A DNA stretch of 64,000 bases from NCBI GenBank assembly GCA_051002235.1, contig JBPCMN010000085.1, positions 5,789 through 69,788 of the forward strand, given 5' to 3'. Source of the DNA: JBPCMN01 sp013695115. Lineage in GTDB: Bacteria; Actinomycetota; Acidimicrobiia; IMCC26256; JACDBD01. The notes beneath the pieces were generated by a model. It saw only the letters and a list, made by a program, of their open reading frames with translations, ran no database searches and had not been told where the DNA came from. The translations under genes were made by a program, and so were the position numbers. Shown piece after piece: positions 45,660 through 55,763 of this stretch (within the stretch, counting starts at the first letter, position 1; each line of letters starts with the position of its first letter).

Positions 45660-46478
45660 CAGCGGCCCCGTCCCCGCGCCGGCGGGTGCCTGGTCGACGC
45701 TGATCAACTCCTCGCGACCACCGCCACCGGACACACCCAGCACGAGCACCGGGCCCACGTTCTTGGCGTAGAGCTTGTACTCGAGCACGTCGGGCTCGAT
45801 CGTGATGGTGTCCTTGGTCAAGAGCACCTTCTTGAAGAGGCCGAACGGCACCTCGGCCATCTCCTTGGTGCTCAGGACCTCGCCGTTGTCCTCGGCCTCG
45901 CCCTTGTAGTACTCCTGGCGGTATTTCAGTCCCGGCCGCGGCTCGGCGGGCATGGCGATGCCGGCCTCGGCCCCGTCGACGCCGGCCTCGAAGGACCCGC
46001 TCTTCGTCGTGATCTGGCCGTTCTCGAACTCGGCGGTGTCTTCGCCGAGGTACCAGACGTTGTCGTCCTTATCCTGGGCGTACCAGTCGAAGGTGTCCTC
46101 GATGAGTTGACCATCCTGGGTCACGGTGTCGCGCACCACACGAGCCGTGATGCCGTTGGCGATCTTCTTCGTCTCGGTCGTCACGACCACCACGACCTGG
46201 AGCTCCTTGCCCTCCTCGTCGACCTCGCGGTACGTCCAACGGGTGCCGGGGGTCATGGGCCAGTACGGGTTGTCGATCTCGGTCGTGAAGTCGGCCGGGT
46301 CGAGCTCGACCGGCTCGGCGCCCCGCGGGAGATCGGATCCGCCGGACGCGCCGGCCGACCCGCCGGCCACGAGCAGGAGAGCGATGGTGACGGCGACGGA
46401 GATGACGACGGTGGCGGCTCGCGCCGTCCGTCGGTGGAACTTCGAGACTTGCGATGGGTTTTCCTGAGTCAGTGTCAT
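45642..46478 (-). CDS. Secreted protein of unknown function
   Basis: A 278-residue protein with a signal peptide (VVISVAVTIALLLVAGGSAG, then ASGG), so it is exported. The mature part has a recurring family pattern: TTEIDNPYWPMTPGTRWTYR, VVRDTVTQDGQLIEDTFDWY, AQDKDDNVWYLGED, AGVDGAEAGIAMPAEPRPG and EYYKGEAEDNGEV. I recognise this as a conserved secreted family of soil bacteria, but without a known activity. A lipid-binding or beta-sandwich fold is possible. ATG 46478 was used; ATG 46487 and 46490 are close alternatives. It is divergent from ligA, with 85 bases between the starts. Confidence 0.7.
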   Translation of the reverse strand: MTLTQENPSQVSKFHRRTARAATVVISVAVTIALLLVAGGSAGASGGSDLPRGAEPVELDPADFTTEIDNPYWPMTPGTRWTYREVDEEGKELQVVVVVTTETKKIANGITARVVRDTVTQDGQLIEDTFDWYAQDKDDNVWYLGEDTAEFENGQITTKSGSFEAGVDGAEAGIAMPAEPRPGLKYRQEYYKGEAEDNGEVLSTKEMAEVPFGLFKKVLLTKDTITIEPDVLEYKLYAKNVGPVLVLGVSGGGGREELISVDQAPAGAGTGPLGSPNP

Positions 46479-46550
46479 GGAGCGCATCATGAACGGCCGG
46501 TGCTGAACCGCCGCTGAACCGAGGCTGAAAGTGGCGTTCAGCGGGGCAAG

Positions 46551-46556
46551 TACCCT
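46551..46556 (+). promoter_or_regulatory. -10 box (TACCCT) of ligA
   Basis: Seven bases before ATG 46564; no ribosome site is seen. Confidence 0.5.
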
Positions 46557-46563
46557 CGGCCCC

Positions 46564-48582
46564 ATGCCGGTTCCGCCGGAGATCGAGGCCCGCGTCGGCG
46601 AGCTCCGAGAGCAAGTGGCGTACCACCGCGATCGCTACTTCGTCGAGGACGCGCCCGAGATCTCCGACGCCGAGTTCGACGAGCTCTACCGCGAGCTCGA
46701 GCAGCTCGAGGCCGAGTTCCCCGAACTGGTCACACCCGACTCACCCACCCAGCAGGTCGGTGGGGCGGCGGCATCGACGTTCGCTCCGGTCGAGCACGTC
46801 ATTCCGATGTTGTCGCTCGACAACGCGTTCACGCTGGAGGACCTCCTCGCCTGGGGTAAACGCATCGAGCGTCAGGTCAGCGACCCGGTGGCGTTCGTGT
46901 GCGAGCCGAAGATGGACGGTCTCGCGATCTCGTTGCTCTACGAGCGGGGCCAGCTCGTGCGGGCCGCGACCCGCGGGAACGGGTTCACCGGCGAGGACGT
47001 CACCGCCAACGTGCGCACCATCAAGTCGGTCCCGAGGAAGCTGAAGGGCGAGGCGGTGCCGGAGCGGTTGGAGGTGCGGGGCGAGGTGTTCATGCCCCTG
47101 GCCGCGTTCGAGGGGCTCAACCGGCGTCAGGGCGAGGCCGGCGCCCGCTTGTTCGCCAACCCGCGCAACGCCGCCGCCGGCAGCCTGCGCCAGAAGGACC
47201 CGAGCATCACTGCGTCGCGAGCGCTCGACATCTTCTGCTACCAGCCGGGGGTGAAGGAGGGTGGACCCCGGCTGCGAACCCACTGGGAGACCCTCGACTG
47301 GTTGCGCGACCTCGGGTTCCCGGTGAACCCGCGCATCGAGCGCTTCGAGTCGCTCGACGACGTGTACGCGTTCAGCGAGTCGATGCTCGAGCACCGCCAC
47401 GACCTCGGCTACGAGGTCGACGGCGTGGTGGTCAAGGTGGATGACCTCGGCCAACGGGAAGAGCTCGGCGCGACCAGCAAGGCCCCGCGCTGGGCGATCG
47501 CCTACAAGTTCCCGCCCGAGGAGAAGACCACGAAGCTCCTCAAGATCATGGTGAGCATCGGCCGGACCGGTCGTGCCACCCCGTTCGCGCAGATGGAGCC
47601 GGTCTTCGTGGGAGGGTCGACGGTCCAGATGGCGAGCCTCCACAACCAGGACGAGGTGGCCCGCCGTGACGTGCGCGAGGGCGACACGGTGATCGTGCGC
47701 AAGGCCGGTGACGTGATCCCCGAGGTCGTGGGGCCCGTCGTCGCCAAACGAAAGAAGAACGCGCGCCGCTGGAAGTTCCCGAAGCAGTGCCCCGCGTGTG
47801 GCCAGCCGCTCGTCCGGGTCGAGGGCGAGGCCGCCACCAACTGCGTCAACGTCGACTGCCCGAACCAGCGGTGGGGTCGCATCGTGCACTTCGCCGCCGC
47901 GATGGAGATCGACGGTCTCGGCGAGGAGCGCGTGCGTCAGTTCATCGAAGCCGGTCTGCTCGCGGACGCCGGCGACCTGTACTCGCTCACGGTCGAGAAG
48001 CTGGTGCCGCTCGAGCGCATCGGTGAACGGTCGGCGCAGCTGCTCGTCGACAACATCGAGAAGTCGAAGGCGCAGTCGCTGGTCCGGCTGCTGGTGGCGC
48101 TCGGGATCAACAACGTCGGCCCAGCGGCGGCCCAGGACCTCGCCCGCGAGCTCGGGCATCTCGACCGCATCGCGAGCGCGTCACAGGAGGAGCTGGTCGC
48201 GGTCGACGGCGTCGGTCCGATCCTCGCCCAGAGCGTCCAGGAGTTCTTCGCCCGGCCCCGCAACCTCGAGGTCATCGAGAAGCTCCGGAAGGCCGGCGTC
48301 AACTTCGAGGGGCCGGTCCGGGCGACGGTCCCCGAAGAGGAGCAGACCCTCGCCGGCCTGACCGTCGTGCTCACGGGTGGTCTCGAGCGTTTCAGCCGCG
48401 ACGAGGCCCAGGCCGAGATCGAGGCCCGGGGCGGCAAGGTGACGAGCAGCGTGTCCAAGAAGACGAGCTACGTCGTCGCAGGCGAGAATCCCGGGACGAA
48501 GCTGGCCAAGGCGGAGCAGCTGGGCGTGACCGTGCTCGACGAGGACGCACTCGTGAAGCTGTTGGAGACAGGGCAGGTCTAA
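46564..48582 (+). CDS. ligA: NAD-dependent DNA ligase
   Basis: A 672-residue ligase that seals nicks using NAD. The adenylation domain has the catalytic Lys in EPKMDGLAISLLYE and RGNGFTGEDVTANV, then GEVFMPLAAFEGLNRRQ and EVDGVVVKVDDL. The OB fold follows with SIGRTGRATPFAQMEPVFV. The zinc finger is CPACGQPLVR and CVNVDCPNQ, then four helix-hairpin-helix motifs and a BRCT domain at about 595-672 (TVVLTGGLERFSRDEAQAEI). The start, ATG 46564, is seven bases after a TACCCT -10 box, so it is leaderless, and the upstream in-frame ATG at 46531 is not needed. The repeat copy at 48583 begins right after its stop. Confidence 0.97.
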   Translation: MPVPPEIEARVGELREQVAYHRDRYFVEDAPEISDAEFDELYRELEQLEAEFPELVTPDSPTQQVGGAAASTFAPVEHVIPMLSLDNAFTLEDLLAWGKRIERQVSDPVAFVCEPKMDGLAISLLYERGQLVRAATRGNGFTGEDVTANVRTIKSVPRKLKGEAVPERLEVRGEVFMPLAAFEGLNRRQGEAGARLFANPRNAAAGSLRQKDPSITASRALDIFCYQPGVKEGGPRLRTHWETLDWLRDLGFPVNPRIERFESLDDVYAFSESMLEHRHDLGYEVDGVVVKVDDLGQREELGATSKAPRWAIAYKFPPEEKTTKLLKIMVSIGRTGRATPFAQMEPVFVGGSTVQMASLHNQDEVARRDVREGDTVIVRKAGDVIPEVVGPVVAKRKKNARRWKFPKQCPACGQPLVRVEGEAATNCVNVDCPNQRWGRIVHFAAAMEIDGLGEERVRQFIEAGLLADAGDLYSLTVEKLVPLERIGERSAQLLVDNIEKSKAQSLVRLLVALGINNVGPAAAQDLARELGHLDRIASASQEELVAVDGVGPILAQSVQEFFARPRNLEVIEKLRKAGVNFEGPVRATVPEEEQTLAGLTVVLTGGLERFSRDEAQAEIEARGGKVTSSVSKKTSYVVAGENPGTKLAKAEQLGVTVLDEDALVKLLETGQV

Positions 48583-48678
48583 GGCCTGCCATCCTCCGGC
48601 TTGCTGCTGCGATTGCGCGGGAGCGGCGAGCGTCCCGAAGGGCAGCGGCAGGTACCCTGCCGCCGAGCGAGTGCGACC
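48583..48678 (-). repeat. Dispersed intergenic repeat, copy B
   Basis: Same element in the opposite orientation. It begins at the base after the ligA stop and ends 12 bases before the ATG of the HadA-like gene, just before the AGGAGA ribosome site. The 10-base arms of the palindrome are kept. Confidence 0.92.
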
Positions 48679-48690
48679 AGAGGAGAAGCC

Positions 48691-49152
48691 ATGGTCGATA
48701 AATCCGCGGTCGGTCTCAAGGACGAGCCGTTCGAGATGGTGGTCGAGCAGGGGAAGGTGCGTGAGTTCGCGATCGCGACGAAGTCATCGAACCCCGCGTA
48801 CCTCGACGACCCCCAGCCGGTCTCGCCGCCGACGTTCCTGGTCACGTCGACGTTCTGGACCCCCGCGTCGATGCGGCCGGGGGGCTCGCTGTTCAAGAAG
48901 GTGAATCTCGACATGCGGCGGGTCCTCGACGGCGGGCGCGAGTTCGTGTTCCACGGGCCGCCACCCCGGGCCGGCACCAAGCTGATCGCGCAGAACCGGG
49001 TCGAGGACATCTACGAGAAAGAAGGCAAGCGCGGCGGCACGATGACGTTCGTCGTTACGGTGCAGGAGTTCCGCGACGAGCGCGGCGAGCTTGTGGCCGA
49101 GATGCGCTCGACCGCGATCGAAACGGGACGGCCTCCGAAGGAGGACAAGTAA
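48691..49152 (+). CDS. MaoC-like dehydratase subunit (HadA-type)
   Basis: A 153-residue hotdog-fold protein similar to the N-terminal FAS1-like dehydratase domain and to HadA of mycobacterial FAS-II. Typical segments are EQGKVREFAIATKSSNPAYL, FLVTSTFWTPASM, HGPPPRAGTKLIAQNRVEDI and TFVVTVQEFRDERGELV. It lacks the catalytic Asp-His pair, so it is expected to bind the substrate chain while the next protein does catalysis. ATG 48691 has a good ribosome site (AGGAGAAG) just beyond repeat copy B; the frame upstream is repeat DNA. Its stop codon is overlapped by the start of the next gene (TAATG). Confidence 0.85.
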   Translation: MVDKSAVGLKDEPFEMVVEQGKVREFAIATKSSNPAYLDDPQPVSPPTFLVTSTFWTPASMRPGGSLFKKVNLDMRRVLDGGREFVFHGPPPRAGTKLIAQNRVEDIYEKEGKRGGTMTFVVTVQEFRDERGELVAEMRSTAIETGRPPKEDK

Positions 49153-49568
49153 TGGGTGTGACCTGGGACGACCTCGAGGAGGGCGCGACCACCGAGCCGC
49201 TCGTCGTCGGGCCGCTCACGCGGACCGACTTCGTGCGCTACCAGGGCGCGTCGGGCGACTTCAATCCCATCCACCACGACGAGGAGTACGCCAAGGCCGC
49301 CGGGTTCCCCACCGTGTTCTCGGTCGGGATGCTCCAGGCCGGGATCCTGGCGACGTTCGCCACCGACTGGCTCGGGCCCGAGAGCGTGCGCACGTATGGG
49401 TTCCAGTTCCGTGAGCAGGTGTGGCCGGGCGACACCCTGACCTGTCAGGGCGCGGTGACCAAGCGTTATGAGGCCGACGGCGAGCGCCGCGTCGACCTCG
49501 AGCTCACCTGCACGAAGCAGGACGGTGGCACCGCGATCAAAGGCAACGCGACGTTCGTGGTCGCGTAG
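49152..49568 (+). CDS. MaoC-like (R)-specific enoyl hydratase/dehydratase subunit (HadB-type)
   Basis: A 138-residue hotdog hydratase with the catalytic signature RYQGASGDFNPIHHDEEYA, including the Asp and His of MaoC/HadB, and then AGFPTVFSVGMLQAGILATF and REQVWPGDTLTCQGAVTKR. Together with the preceding subunit it probably forms a heterodimer acting on 3-hydroxyacyl-ACP or -CoA. In mycobacteria HadAB dehydrates long-chain FAS-II intermediates; other actinobacteria use similar pairs for CoA-thioester catabolism of sterols or fatty acids. Neither role can be chosen from this sequence. It starts on the last base of the upstream stop, showing coupling. A zinc alcohol dehydrogenase follows after four bases. 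Confidence 0.88.
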   Translation: MGVTWDDLEEGATTEPLVVGPLTRTDFVRYQGASGDFNPIHHDEEYAKAAGFPTVFSVGMLQAGILATFATDWLGPESVRTYGFQFREQVWPGDTLTCQGAVTKRYEADGERRVDLELTCTKQDGGTAIKGNATFVVA

Positions 49569-49572
49569 GGCG

Positions 49573-50568
49573 GTGAGGGCGCAGGTCCTCGAGCGGGCCG
49601 CTCCGATCGGGGAGCAGCCGCTGGTGCTCGAGGAGCGCGTCGATCCCGAGCCCGACCCGGGCGACGTGAGGGTGCGCGTGTCGGCCTGCGCCTGCTGCCG
49701 TACCGACCTGCACGTCGCCGAGGGCGATCTCGACCTCCCCCGGCTCCCGATCATCCCCGGCCACCAGGCCGTCGGCGTGGTCGACGCGGTCGGTGCCGGG
49801 TGCACCCGGCTCCGTGTCGGTGCACGCGTGGGTGTCGCGTGGCTGCACCGTGCGTGCGGCGTGTGCCGGTTCTGCACCCGCGGCGAGGAGAACCTCTGCG
49901 AAGCCGCCGAGTTCACCGGCTGGACGGTCGACGGCGGGTACGCCGACGCACTGATCGTCCCGGAGGACTTCGCCGTCCGCCTGCCTGAAGGTGTCTCCGA
50001 TCTCGAGGCGGCGCCGCTGCTGTGCGCGGGTGTCATCGGCTACCGCGCGCTGCGGCGAGCCGAGGTCGAACCGGGCGAGCGCGTCGCGCTGCTCGGGTTC
50101 GGCGCCTCGGCGCACCTTGCACTCCAGGTGTTGCGCCATTGGGGCTGTGACACGGTCGTCATGACCCGGGGCGAGACCCATCGGGCGCTGGCGCGCGAGC
50201 TGGGCGCCAGCTGGGTGGGCGGGATCGAGGACGCTCCGCCGGACGAGTGTGACCGGGCGGTGGTGTTCGCGCCCGCAGGGAAGGTGGTACCGGTCGCGCT
50301 GCGAGCGATCCGGCCCGGGGGGACGGTCGCGCTCGCCGGCATCCACATGACCACGATCCCGCCGCTCGACCACGCCCTGCTGTGGCGGGAGCGCTCGCTG
50401 CGCTCGGTCGCCAACATGACCCGGCGCGACGCCGAGGAGTTCATGGCGCTCGCCGACGACGCGGGCGTGCGCGCTTCCTACGTGACCTTCCCCCTCGAGG
50501 ACGCCAACGACGCGCTCGCTGCGATCGCGTCCGACGCCGTGCGCGGGGCCGCCGTGCTGACGCTCTGA
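49573..50568 (+). CDS. Zinc-dependent alcohol dehydrogenase family protein
   Basis: A 331-residue medium-chain dehydrogenase. Catalytic zinc ligands appear as CACCRTDLHVAEGDL and GHQAVGVVDAVG, the structural zinc Cys set as CGVCRFCTRGEENLC, and the NAD(P) loop as VALLGFGASAHLALQVL. The latter is GFGASA rather than the usual GxGxxG. AAPLLCAGVIGYRALRRAEV is typical of the AdhA/AdhP group. It probably oxidises alcohols or reduces aldehydes. The GTG start at 49573 is four bases past the hydratase stop, so the three genes from 48691 may be one operon. The coupling suggests an acyl or lipid substrate, but this is inference. It ends directly against the convergent gene. Confidence 0.9.
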   Translation: MRAQVLERAAPIGEQPLVLEERVDPEPDPGDVRVRVSACACCRTDLHVAEGDLDLPRLPIIPGHQAVGVVDAVGAGCTRLRVGARVGVAWLHRACGVCRFCTRGEENLCEAAEFTGWTVDGGYADALIVPEDFAVRLPEGVSDLEAAPLLCAGVIGYRALRRAEVEPGERVALLGFGASAHLALQVLRHWGCDTVVMTRGETHRALARELGASWVGGIEDAPPDECDRAVVFAPAGKVVPVALRAIRPGGTVALAGIHMTTIPPLDHALLWRERSLRSVANMTRRDAEEFMALADDAGVRASYVTFPLEDANDALAAIASDAVRGAAVLTL

Positions 50569-51030
50569 TCAGGCGGTGGCGCGGAAGCGCCAGCCGTAGG
50601 TACTGACGCCCTCGAACGAGCCGTCGCAGTCGTCTTCGGGGGCGGGATCGGTCTTGCTCCGGTAGTACACGGTTACGGTGTGCGTCCCGGGCTCGAACTC
50701 CTCGAAGACGTATCCGTCCTGAGGCTGGAAGGTCAACGTCGCTGTCGGGGAGTCCTCGCCGTCGAGCTGGTCGAGCGGAATGCACACGCCGTCGATGTCG
50801 AGGCCACCGGTGAGCCCATCGAGGAGGTCGACCGAGACGGTGATGCGCCGGTCGGCCTGCGTCCCCGGCTCCGGGCTCACGCTCTGGACCGAGGTCGGCA
50901 GCGTGTCCGTTCCGGGCTCGGAGCTGTTCTGCTCGCGCCCGATGAGGTACATCAGGTTCAGCACGACGAGGACGCCGGCCACCACGACGAGGACGCGTCC
51001 CGGGTGGCGTCCGAGGATGCCGTTCGACAT
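50569..51030 (-). CDS. Single-pass membrane or exported protein of unknown function
   Basis: A 153-residue protein with an N-terminal span (VLVVVAGVLVVLNLMYLIG) preceded by basic residues (GRHPGR), so it is anchored with the bulk outside. The outer domain has SVDLLDGLTGGLDIDGVCIP, GYVFEEFEPGTHTVTVYYRS and DDCDGSFEG. It contains two Cys (CIP and DDCDG) that could form a disulfide. No family is recognised, though the THTVTVYYRS segment suggests a beta-sandwich. ATG 51030 is preceded by a TAGCGT -10 box seven bases upstream, and it is divergent from the kinase gene, so the two may be co-regulated. Confidence 0.65.
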   Translation of the reverse strand: MSNGILGRHPGRVLVVVAGVLVVLNLMYLIGREQNSSEPGTDTLPTSVQSVSPEPGTQADRRITVSVDLLDGLTGGLDIDGVCIPLDQLDGEDSPTATLTFQPQDGYVFEEFEPGTHTVTVYYRSKTDPAPEDDCDGSFEGVSTYGWRFRATA

Positions 51031-51037
51031 TGCGGCC

Positions 51038-51043
51038 ACGCTA
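51038..51043 (-). promoter_or_regulatory. -10 box (TAGCGT) of the 153-residue membrane protein gene
   Basis: Seven bases before ATG 51030. It faces the similar TAGCGT box at 51083 for the divergent kinase gene. Confidence 0.45.
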
Positions 51044-51082
51044 ACTGCCGGCCCCTGCCGCGGCGCCTTCGGGAGCGGCCGG

Positions 51083-51088
51083 TAGCGT
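51083..51088 (+). promoter_or_regulatory. -10 box (TAGCGT) of the PASTA kinase gene
   Basis: Ten bases before ATG 51099. The GTG at 51087 lies inside the box, so it is unlikely to be the start. Confidence 0.4.
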
Positions 51089-51098
51089 GGTGCAGGAC

Positions 51099-52975
<1,877 letters not shown>

Positions 52976-52976
<1 letters not shown>

Positions 52977-53066
52977 GTCGCACTCGCTCGGCGGCAGGGT
53001 ACCTGCCGCCGCCCTTCGGGGCGCTCGCCGCTCCCGCGCAATCCTGGCTGTAGGCCGGTGGATGGC
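52976..53066 (+). repeat. Dispersed intergenic repeat, copy C
   Basis: Same orientation as copy A with only a few differences. It starts on the last base of the PASTA kinase stop codon. The inner hairpin is stronger here (GCCC-TTCG-GGGC), a UUCG tetraloop form. Confidence 0.92.
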
Positions 53067-53115
53067 AGGCCTTCCGGCGGCGGTAAGGTCCGGCCTCTCA
53101 AATTCGGGAGGTCAG

Positions 53116-54000
53116 ATGGGTGCGCTCGACGGGCGAATCGCGATCATCACCGGCGCCGGCCGCGGCCTTGGGCGCGAGCATGCGCTGCTGTTCGCGTCCG
53201 AAGGTGCACAGGTGGTCGTGAACGACCTCGGCGGTGACATGGACGGGACCGGCGACGACCGCGCTCCCGCGCAACAGGTTGTCGACGAGATCAAGGAGAT
53301 GGGCGGGGAGGCGGTCGCCAACGTCGACAATGTCGCCGACTGGGAGGGCGCCCAGCGCCTGATCAACACGGCCATCGAGACCTTCGGCGATCTCCACGTG
53401 CTCGTCAACAACGCCGGCATCCTGCGTGACCGCGTGCTCGTGAACATGACCGAGCAGGAGTGGGACGCGGTTATCCACGTCCACCTCAAGGGCCATTTCT
53501 GCCCCACGCGATTCGCGGCCGGCTACTGGCGGGAGCAGACCAAGGCGGGCAAGGAGGTGAAGGCCTCCATCATCAACACGTCGTCGACCTCCGGCCTCCT
53601 CGGCAACACCGGCCAGGCCAACTACGGCGCCGCCAAGGCCGGCATCGCCACCTTCTCCAATATCGCGGCGATGGAGCTGACGCCCCGCTACGGCGTGCGC
53701 TCCAACGCCATCGCGCCTGCCGCCCGCACCCGGCTCACCGAGCAGACCCCGGGCCTGGAGGACGCGGTCAAGCCGCCCGACGACCCGGGCGCGTTCGACA
53801 CCTGGGACCCGGCCAACGTCTCGCCGCTGGTCGCCTACCTCGCCACCGAGAGCTGCCCCTTCACCGGGACGACGTTCTTCGTGCAGGGTGGCGTCGTCCG
53901 GCTGTTCCAGCCCTGGACCATGACCGAGACGATCGACAAGGGCGACCGCTGGACGGTCGCCGAGCTCGAGAAGGAGATGGTCAAGCTCCAGAAGTCGTGA
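53116..54000 (+). CDS. SDR family oxidoreductase ((3R)-hydroxyacyl-CoA dehydrogenase-like)
   Basis: A 294-residue short-chain dehydrogenase. IAIITGAGRGLGREHALLFA is the NAD loop, VVVNDLGGDMDGTGDD selects NAD, and LVNNAGILRDRVLVNMTEQE and SSTSGLLGNTGQANYGAAKA supply Asn, Ser, Tyr and Lys. The loop GDMDGTGDDRAPAQQVVDEI is found in the HSD17B4/FabG-like group acting on long-chain or sterol CoA esters. Start ATG 53116 has GGGAGGT at a proper distance; an upstream TAAGGT box gives a short leader. The membrane gene follows 59 bases on. A role in fatty acid or sterol breakdown is likely, but the substrate is unknown. Confidence 0.88.
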   Translation: MGALDGRIAIITGAGRGLGREHALLFASEGAQVVVNDLGGDMDGTGDDRAPAQQVVDEIKEMGGEAVANVDNVADWEGAQRLINTAIETFGDLHVLVNNAGILRDRVLVNMTEQEWDAVIHVHLKGHFCPTRFAAGYWREQTKAGKEVKASIINTSSTSGLLGNTGQANYGAAKAGIATFSNIAAMELTPRYGVRSNAIAPAARTRLTEQTPGLEDAVKPPDDPGAFDTWDPANVSPLVAYLATESCPFTGTTFFVQGGVVRLFQPWTMTETIDKGDRWTVAELEKEMVKLQKS

Positions 54001-54059
54001 CCATCCGTGGGCGCATCCGCGGCCCCGGTTAGATTTCCCGGTCGACCAACACGGAGGCG

Positions 54060-54818
54060 ATGGCTGTGACTGACGGCGAGTTCCTCCTCGACGGCTTCAC
54101 CTTCCTGCTCGCGTTCGCGATCGTCCTGCCCCTCGGCCTGCTCGCGCTGGTCGTGTTGGTGCTGGCGGGCGGCCGCGACATCGACACCACCGGCAAGCGC
54201 ACGTTCACCCTCTACGTCGTCACGGTGAGCTTCGTCGCGCTGTTCACCGCGCTGATCGCGAGCACCGCGGTCGTGAGCTCGTTGACCGAGAAGATCAAGG
54301 ACGACTCCTCCGAGGAGTTCAACTTCGACGACGAGGACTTCGAAGACTTCGAGGACGAGGACTTCGACTTCGACACCGGCGGCGTGAGCGAGAACGACAA
54401 AGTGCTGCGCGGGGTCGTCCAGGGCGCCCTCGCCCTGCTCGCCGCCGGGGCGGTCCTCCTGTTCCACCACCGCCGTCGCCGCGAGTACAGCGCCGAGCCG
54501 GGCTTCGACGGCAGCGCCGCCTGGCGGGCCGACCGCGCCTACATCTACGTCGTGTGCTTCACCGCGGTGCTGATCTTCCTGTTCGCCGCCGGCTTCGGGT
54601 CGTACAACATCTTCAAGCTGGCCGGACCGGGGGTGTTCGACTCCGGCGACTCGTCCGGCGTCCGCAAGAGCGCCCTTCAGGAGCTGCTCACGCTGGCCTG
54701 GCTCGCGCTCGCCGCCCTCGGAATCTTCCGGTACTACTGGCTCCAGGCGAACCCGAGCCCGGCGACCGGCCCAGCCAAGGCGGCTCCAGCGAAGAAGGCA
54801 CCGGCCAAGAAGCGGTAG
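54060..54818 (+). CDS. Membrane protein with an acidic loop, unknown function
   Basis: A 252-residue protein with about five spans: two at 12-38 and 50-72, one at 115-133, one near 162-180 and one near 210-228. Between the second and third lies an acidic segment with repeating Asp/Glu/Phe (NFDDEDFEDFEDEDFDFD, about 88-105). The C-terminus is a short Lys/Ala/Pro repeat (PAKAAPAKKAPAKKR), which is basic and may bind nucleic acid or the membrane surface. I do not recognise the family; this looks like an actinobacterial protein with a DUF4190/Tic20-like appearance. ATG 54060 has GGAGGCG six to eight bases upstream. It ends directly against the next gene, so they are co-transcribed. Confidence 0.7.
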   Translation: MAVTDGEFLLDGFTFLLAFAIVLPLGLLALVVLVLAGGRDIDTTGKRTFTLYVVTVSFVALFTALIASTAVVSSLTEKIKDDSSEEFNFDDEDFEDFEDEDFDFDTGGVSENDKVLRGVVQGALALLAAGAVLLFHHRRRREYSAEPGFDGSAAWRADRAYIYVVCFTAVLIFLFAAGFGSYNIFKLAGPGVFDSGDSSGVRKSALQELLTLAWLALAALGIFRYYWLQANPSPATGPAKAAPAKKAPAKKR

Positions 54819-55724
54819 ATGCCCGTCAGCGATCTCGACGAGCGGCGGCATCCGGTCGAGCACGCCGACGCTCACTGGAGCGACTCGCTCTACTTCAACG
54901 GCTTCGATCGCGAGACGGGTGTGTGCTTCCTCACCCGGATGGCGGTGCTGCCCAATCAGCCGGGTGCCAACGCGCTGTTCATCGCCTGGGTCGACGGCGT
55001 GCCCGGCTACGGCTACTACCGAGAGCTCGACCATCTTCCGAGTGCCGATTGGGACGCGACCACGATCGAGGGCGTCGGCTACCGGATGCTCGAGCCGCTC
55101 CGCCGCTGGACGCTGAAGCTCGACGACGGCGACAGCAAGGCGTTCCTCGAGTTCGACGGGGTCGGGCCGTGTTTCGACTACGCCGACAACGCGGCGCCGC
55201 TGCCGAAGCCGGTCGCGTGGGGTCACTACGAGCAGAGTGGGACCCTCCGGGGCGACCTCGTCCTCCATGGGAATCCGATCGAATTCGACGGCGTCAGTCA
55301 GCGCGACCACTCGTGGGGATGGCGCGACTGGAGCGGGGTGCGCGAGTGGCACTGGGTGACCGGGCTCTTCGGCACCGAGCGGGCGTTCAACCTCTTCCAC
55401 GTCGTCGACGCCGCCGGCAGCGTCAGCGTCAACGGGTACGTCCTCGACCGCGGCGAGGTACACCCGATCGTCCGGGCCGACCGGCGCACGCGCGAGGGCG
55501 AGGGGCGGGTTCCCGAGGGTTACGAGCTCGCGCTCGAGGTCGCCGGGGGTGACCGCTTCGAGATCTCCGCCGAGCGCTCGCACGCGTCGCTGCCGCTCCA
55601 GCCCGGCACCACCACCGTGCAGGAGGCGCCGATGCGCCTCGTCGGCGGCGGCCTGTCCGGCGTCGGCATCTACGAGCTCTTGTTCAACGAGGCCATCCCT
55701 CCGACGACTCCACCCGGGAAATGA
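54819..55724 (+). CDS. AttH/CrtC-like protein (hydroxyneurosporene-synthase superfamily), unknown function
   Basis: A 301-residue soluble protein with two lipocalin-like beta halves. The first part has SDSLYFNGFDRETGVCFLTR and WVDGVPGYGYYRELDHL; the middle has PIEFDGVSQRDHSWGWRDWS, the Arg-Asp-His-Ser-Trp-Gly motif of this superfamily; the last has GERAFNLFHVV-like sequence and VNGYVLDRGEVHPIV. Members are often annotated only as hypothetical or misleadingly as tyrosine kinases. They may act on isoprenoids or other lipids, but no activity can be asserted. It follows the membrane protein gene without a gap and precedes a strong hairpin at 55744-55763. Confidence 0.72.
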   Translation: MPVSDLDERRHPVEHADAHWSDSLYFNGFDRETGVCFLTRMAVLPNQPGANALFIAWVDGVPGYGYYRELDHLPSADWDATTIEGVGYRMLEPLRRWTLKLDDGDSKAFLEFDGVGPCFDYADNAAPLPKPVAWGHYEQSGTLRGDLVLHGNPIEFDGVSQRDHSWGWRDWSGVREWHWVTGLFGTERAFNLFHVVDAAGSVSVNGYVLDRGEVHPIVRADRRTREGEGRVPEGYELALEVAGGDRFEISAERSHASLPLQPGTTTVQEAPMRLVGGGLSGVGIYELLFNEAIPPTTPPGK

Positions 55725-55743
55725 CCCGCGGCACCCCCCGGGT

Positions 55744-55763
55744 GGGCTAGTTCGCGCTAGCCC
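55744..55763 (+). terminator. Hairpin terminator after the AttH-like gene
   Basis: Perfect 7-base stem (GGGCTAG and CTAGCCC) with a TTCGCG loop, 20 bases after the stop at 55724. A T-richer stretch (CTTGATTCCGTTT) begins 12 bases beyond it. Confidence 0.5.
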
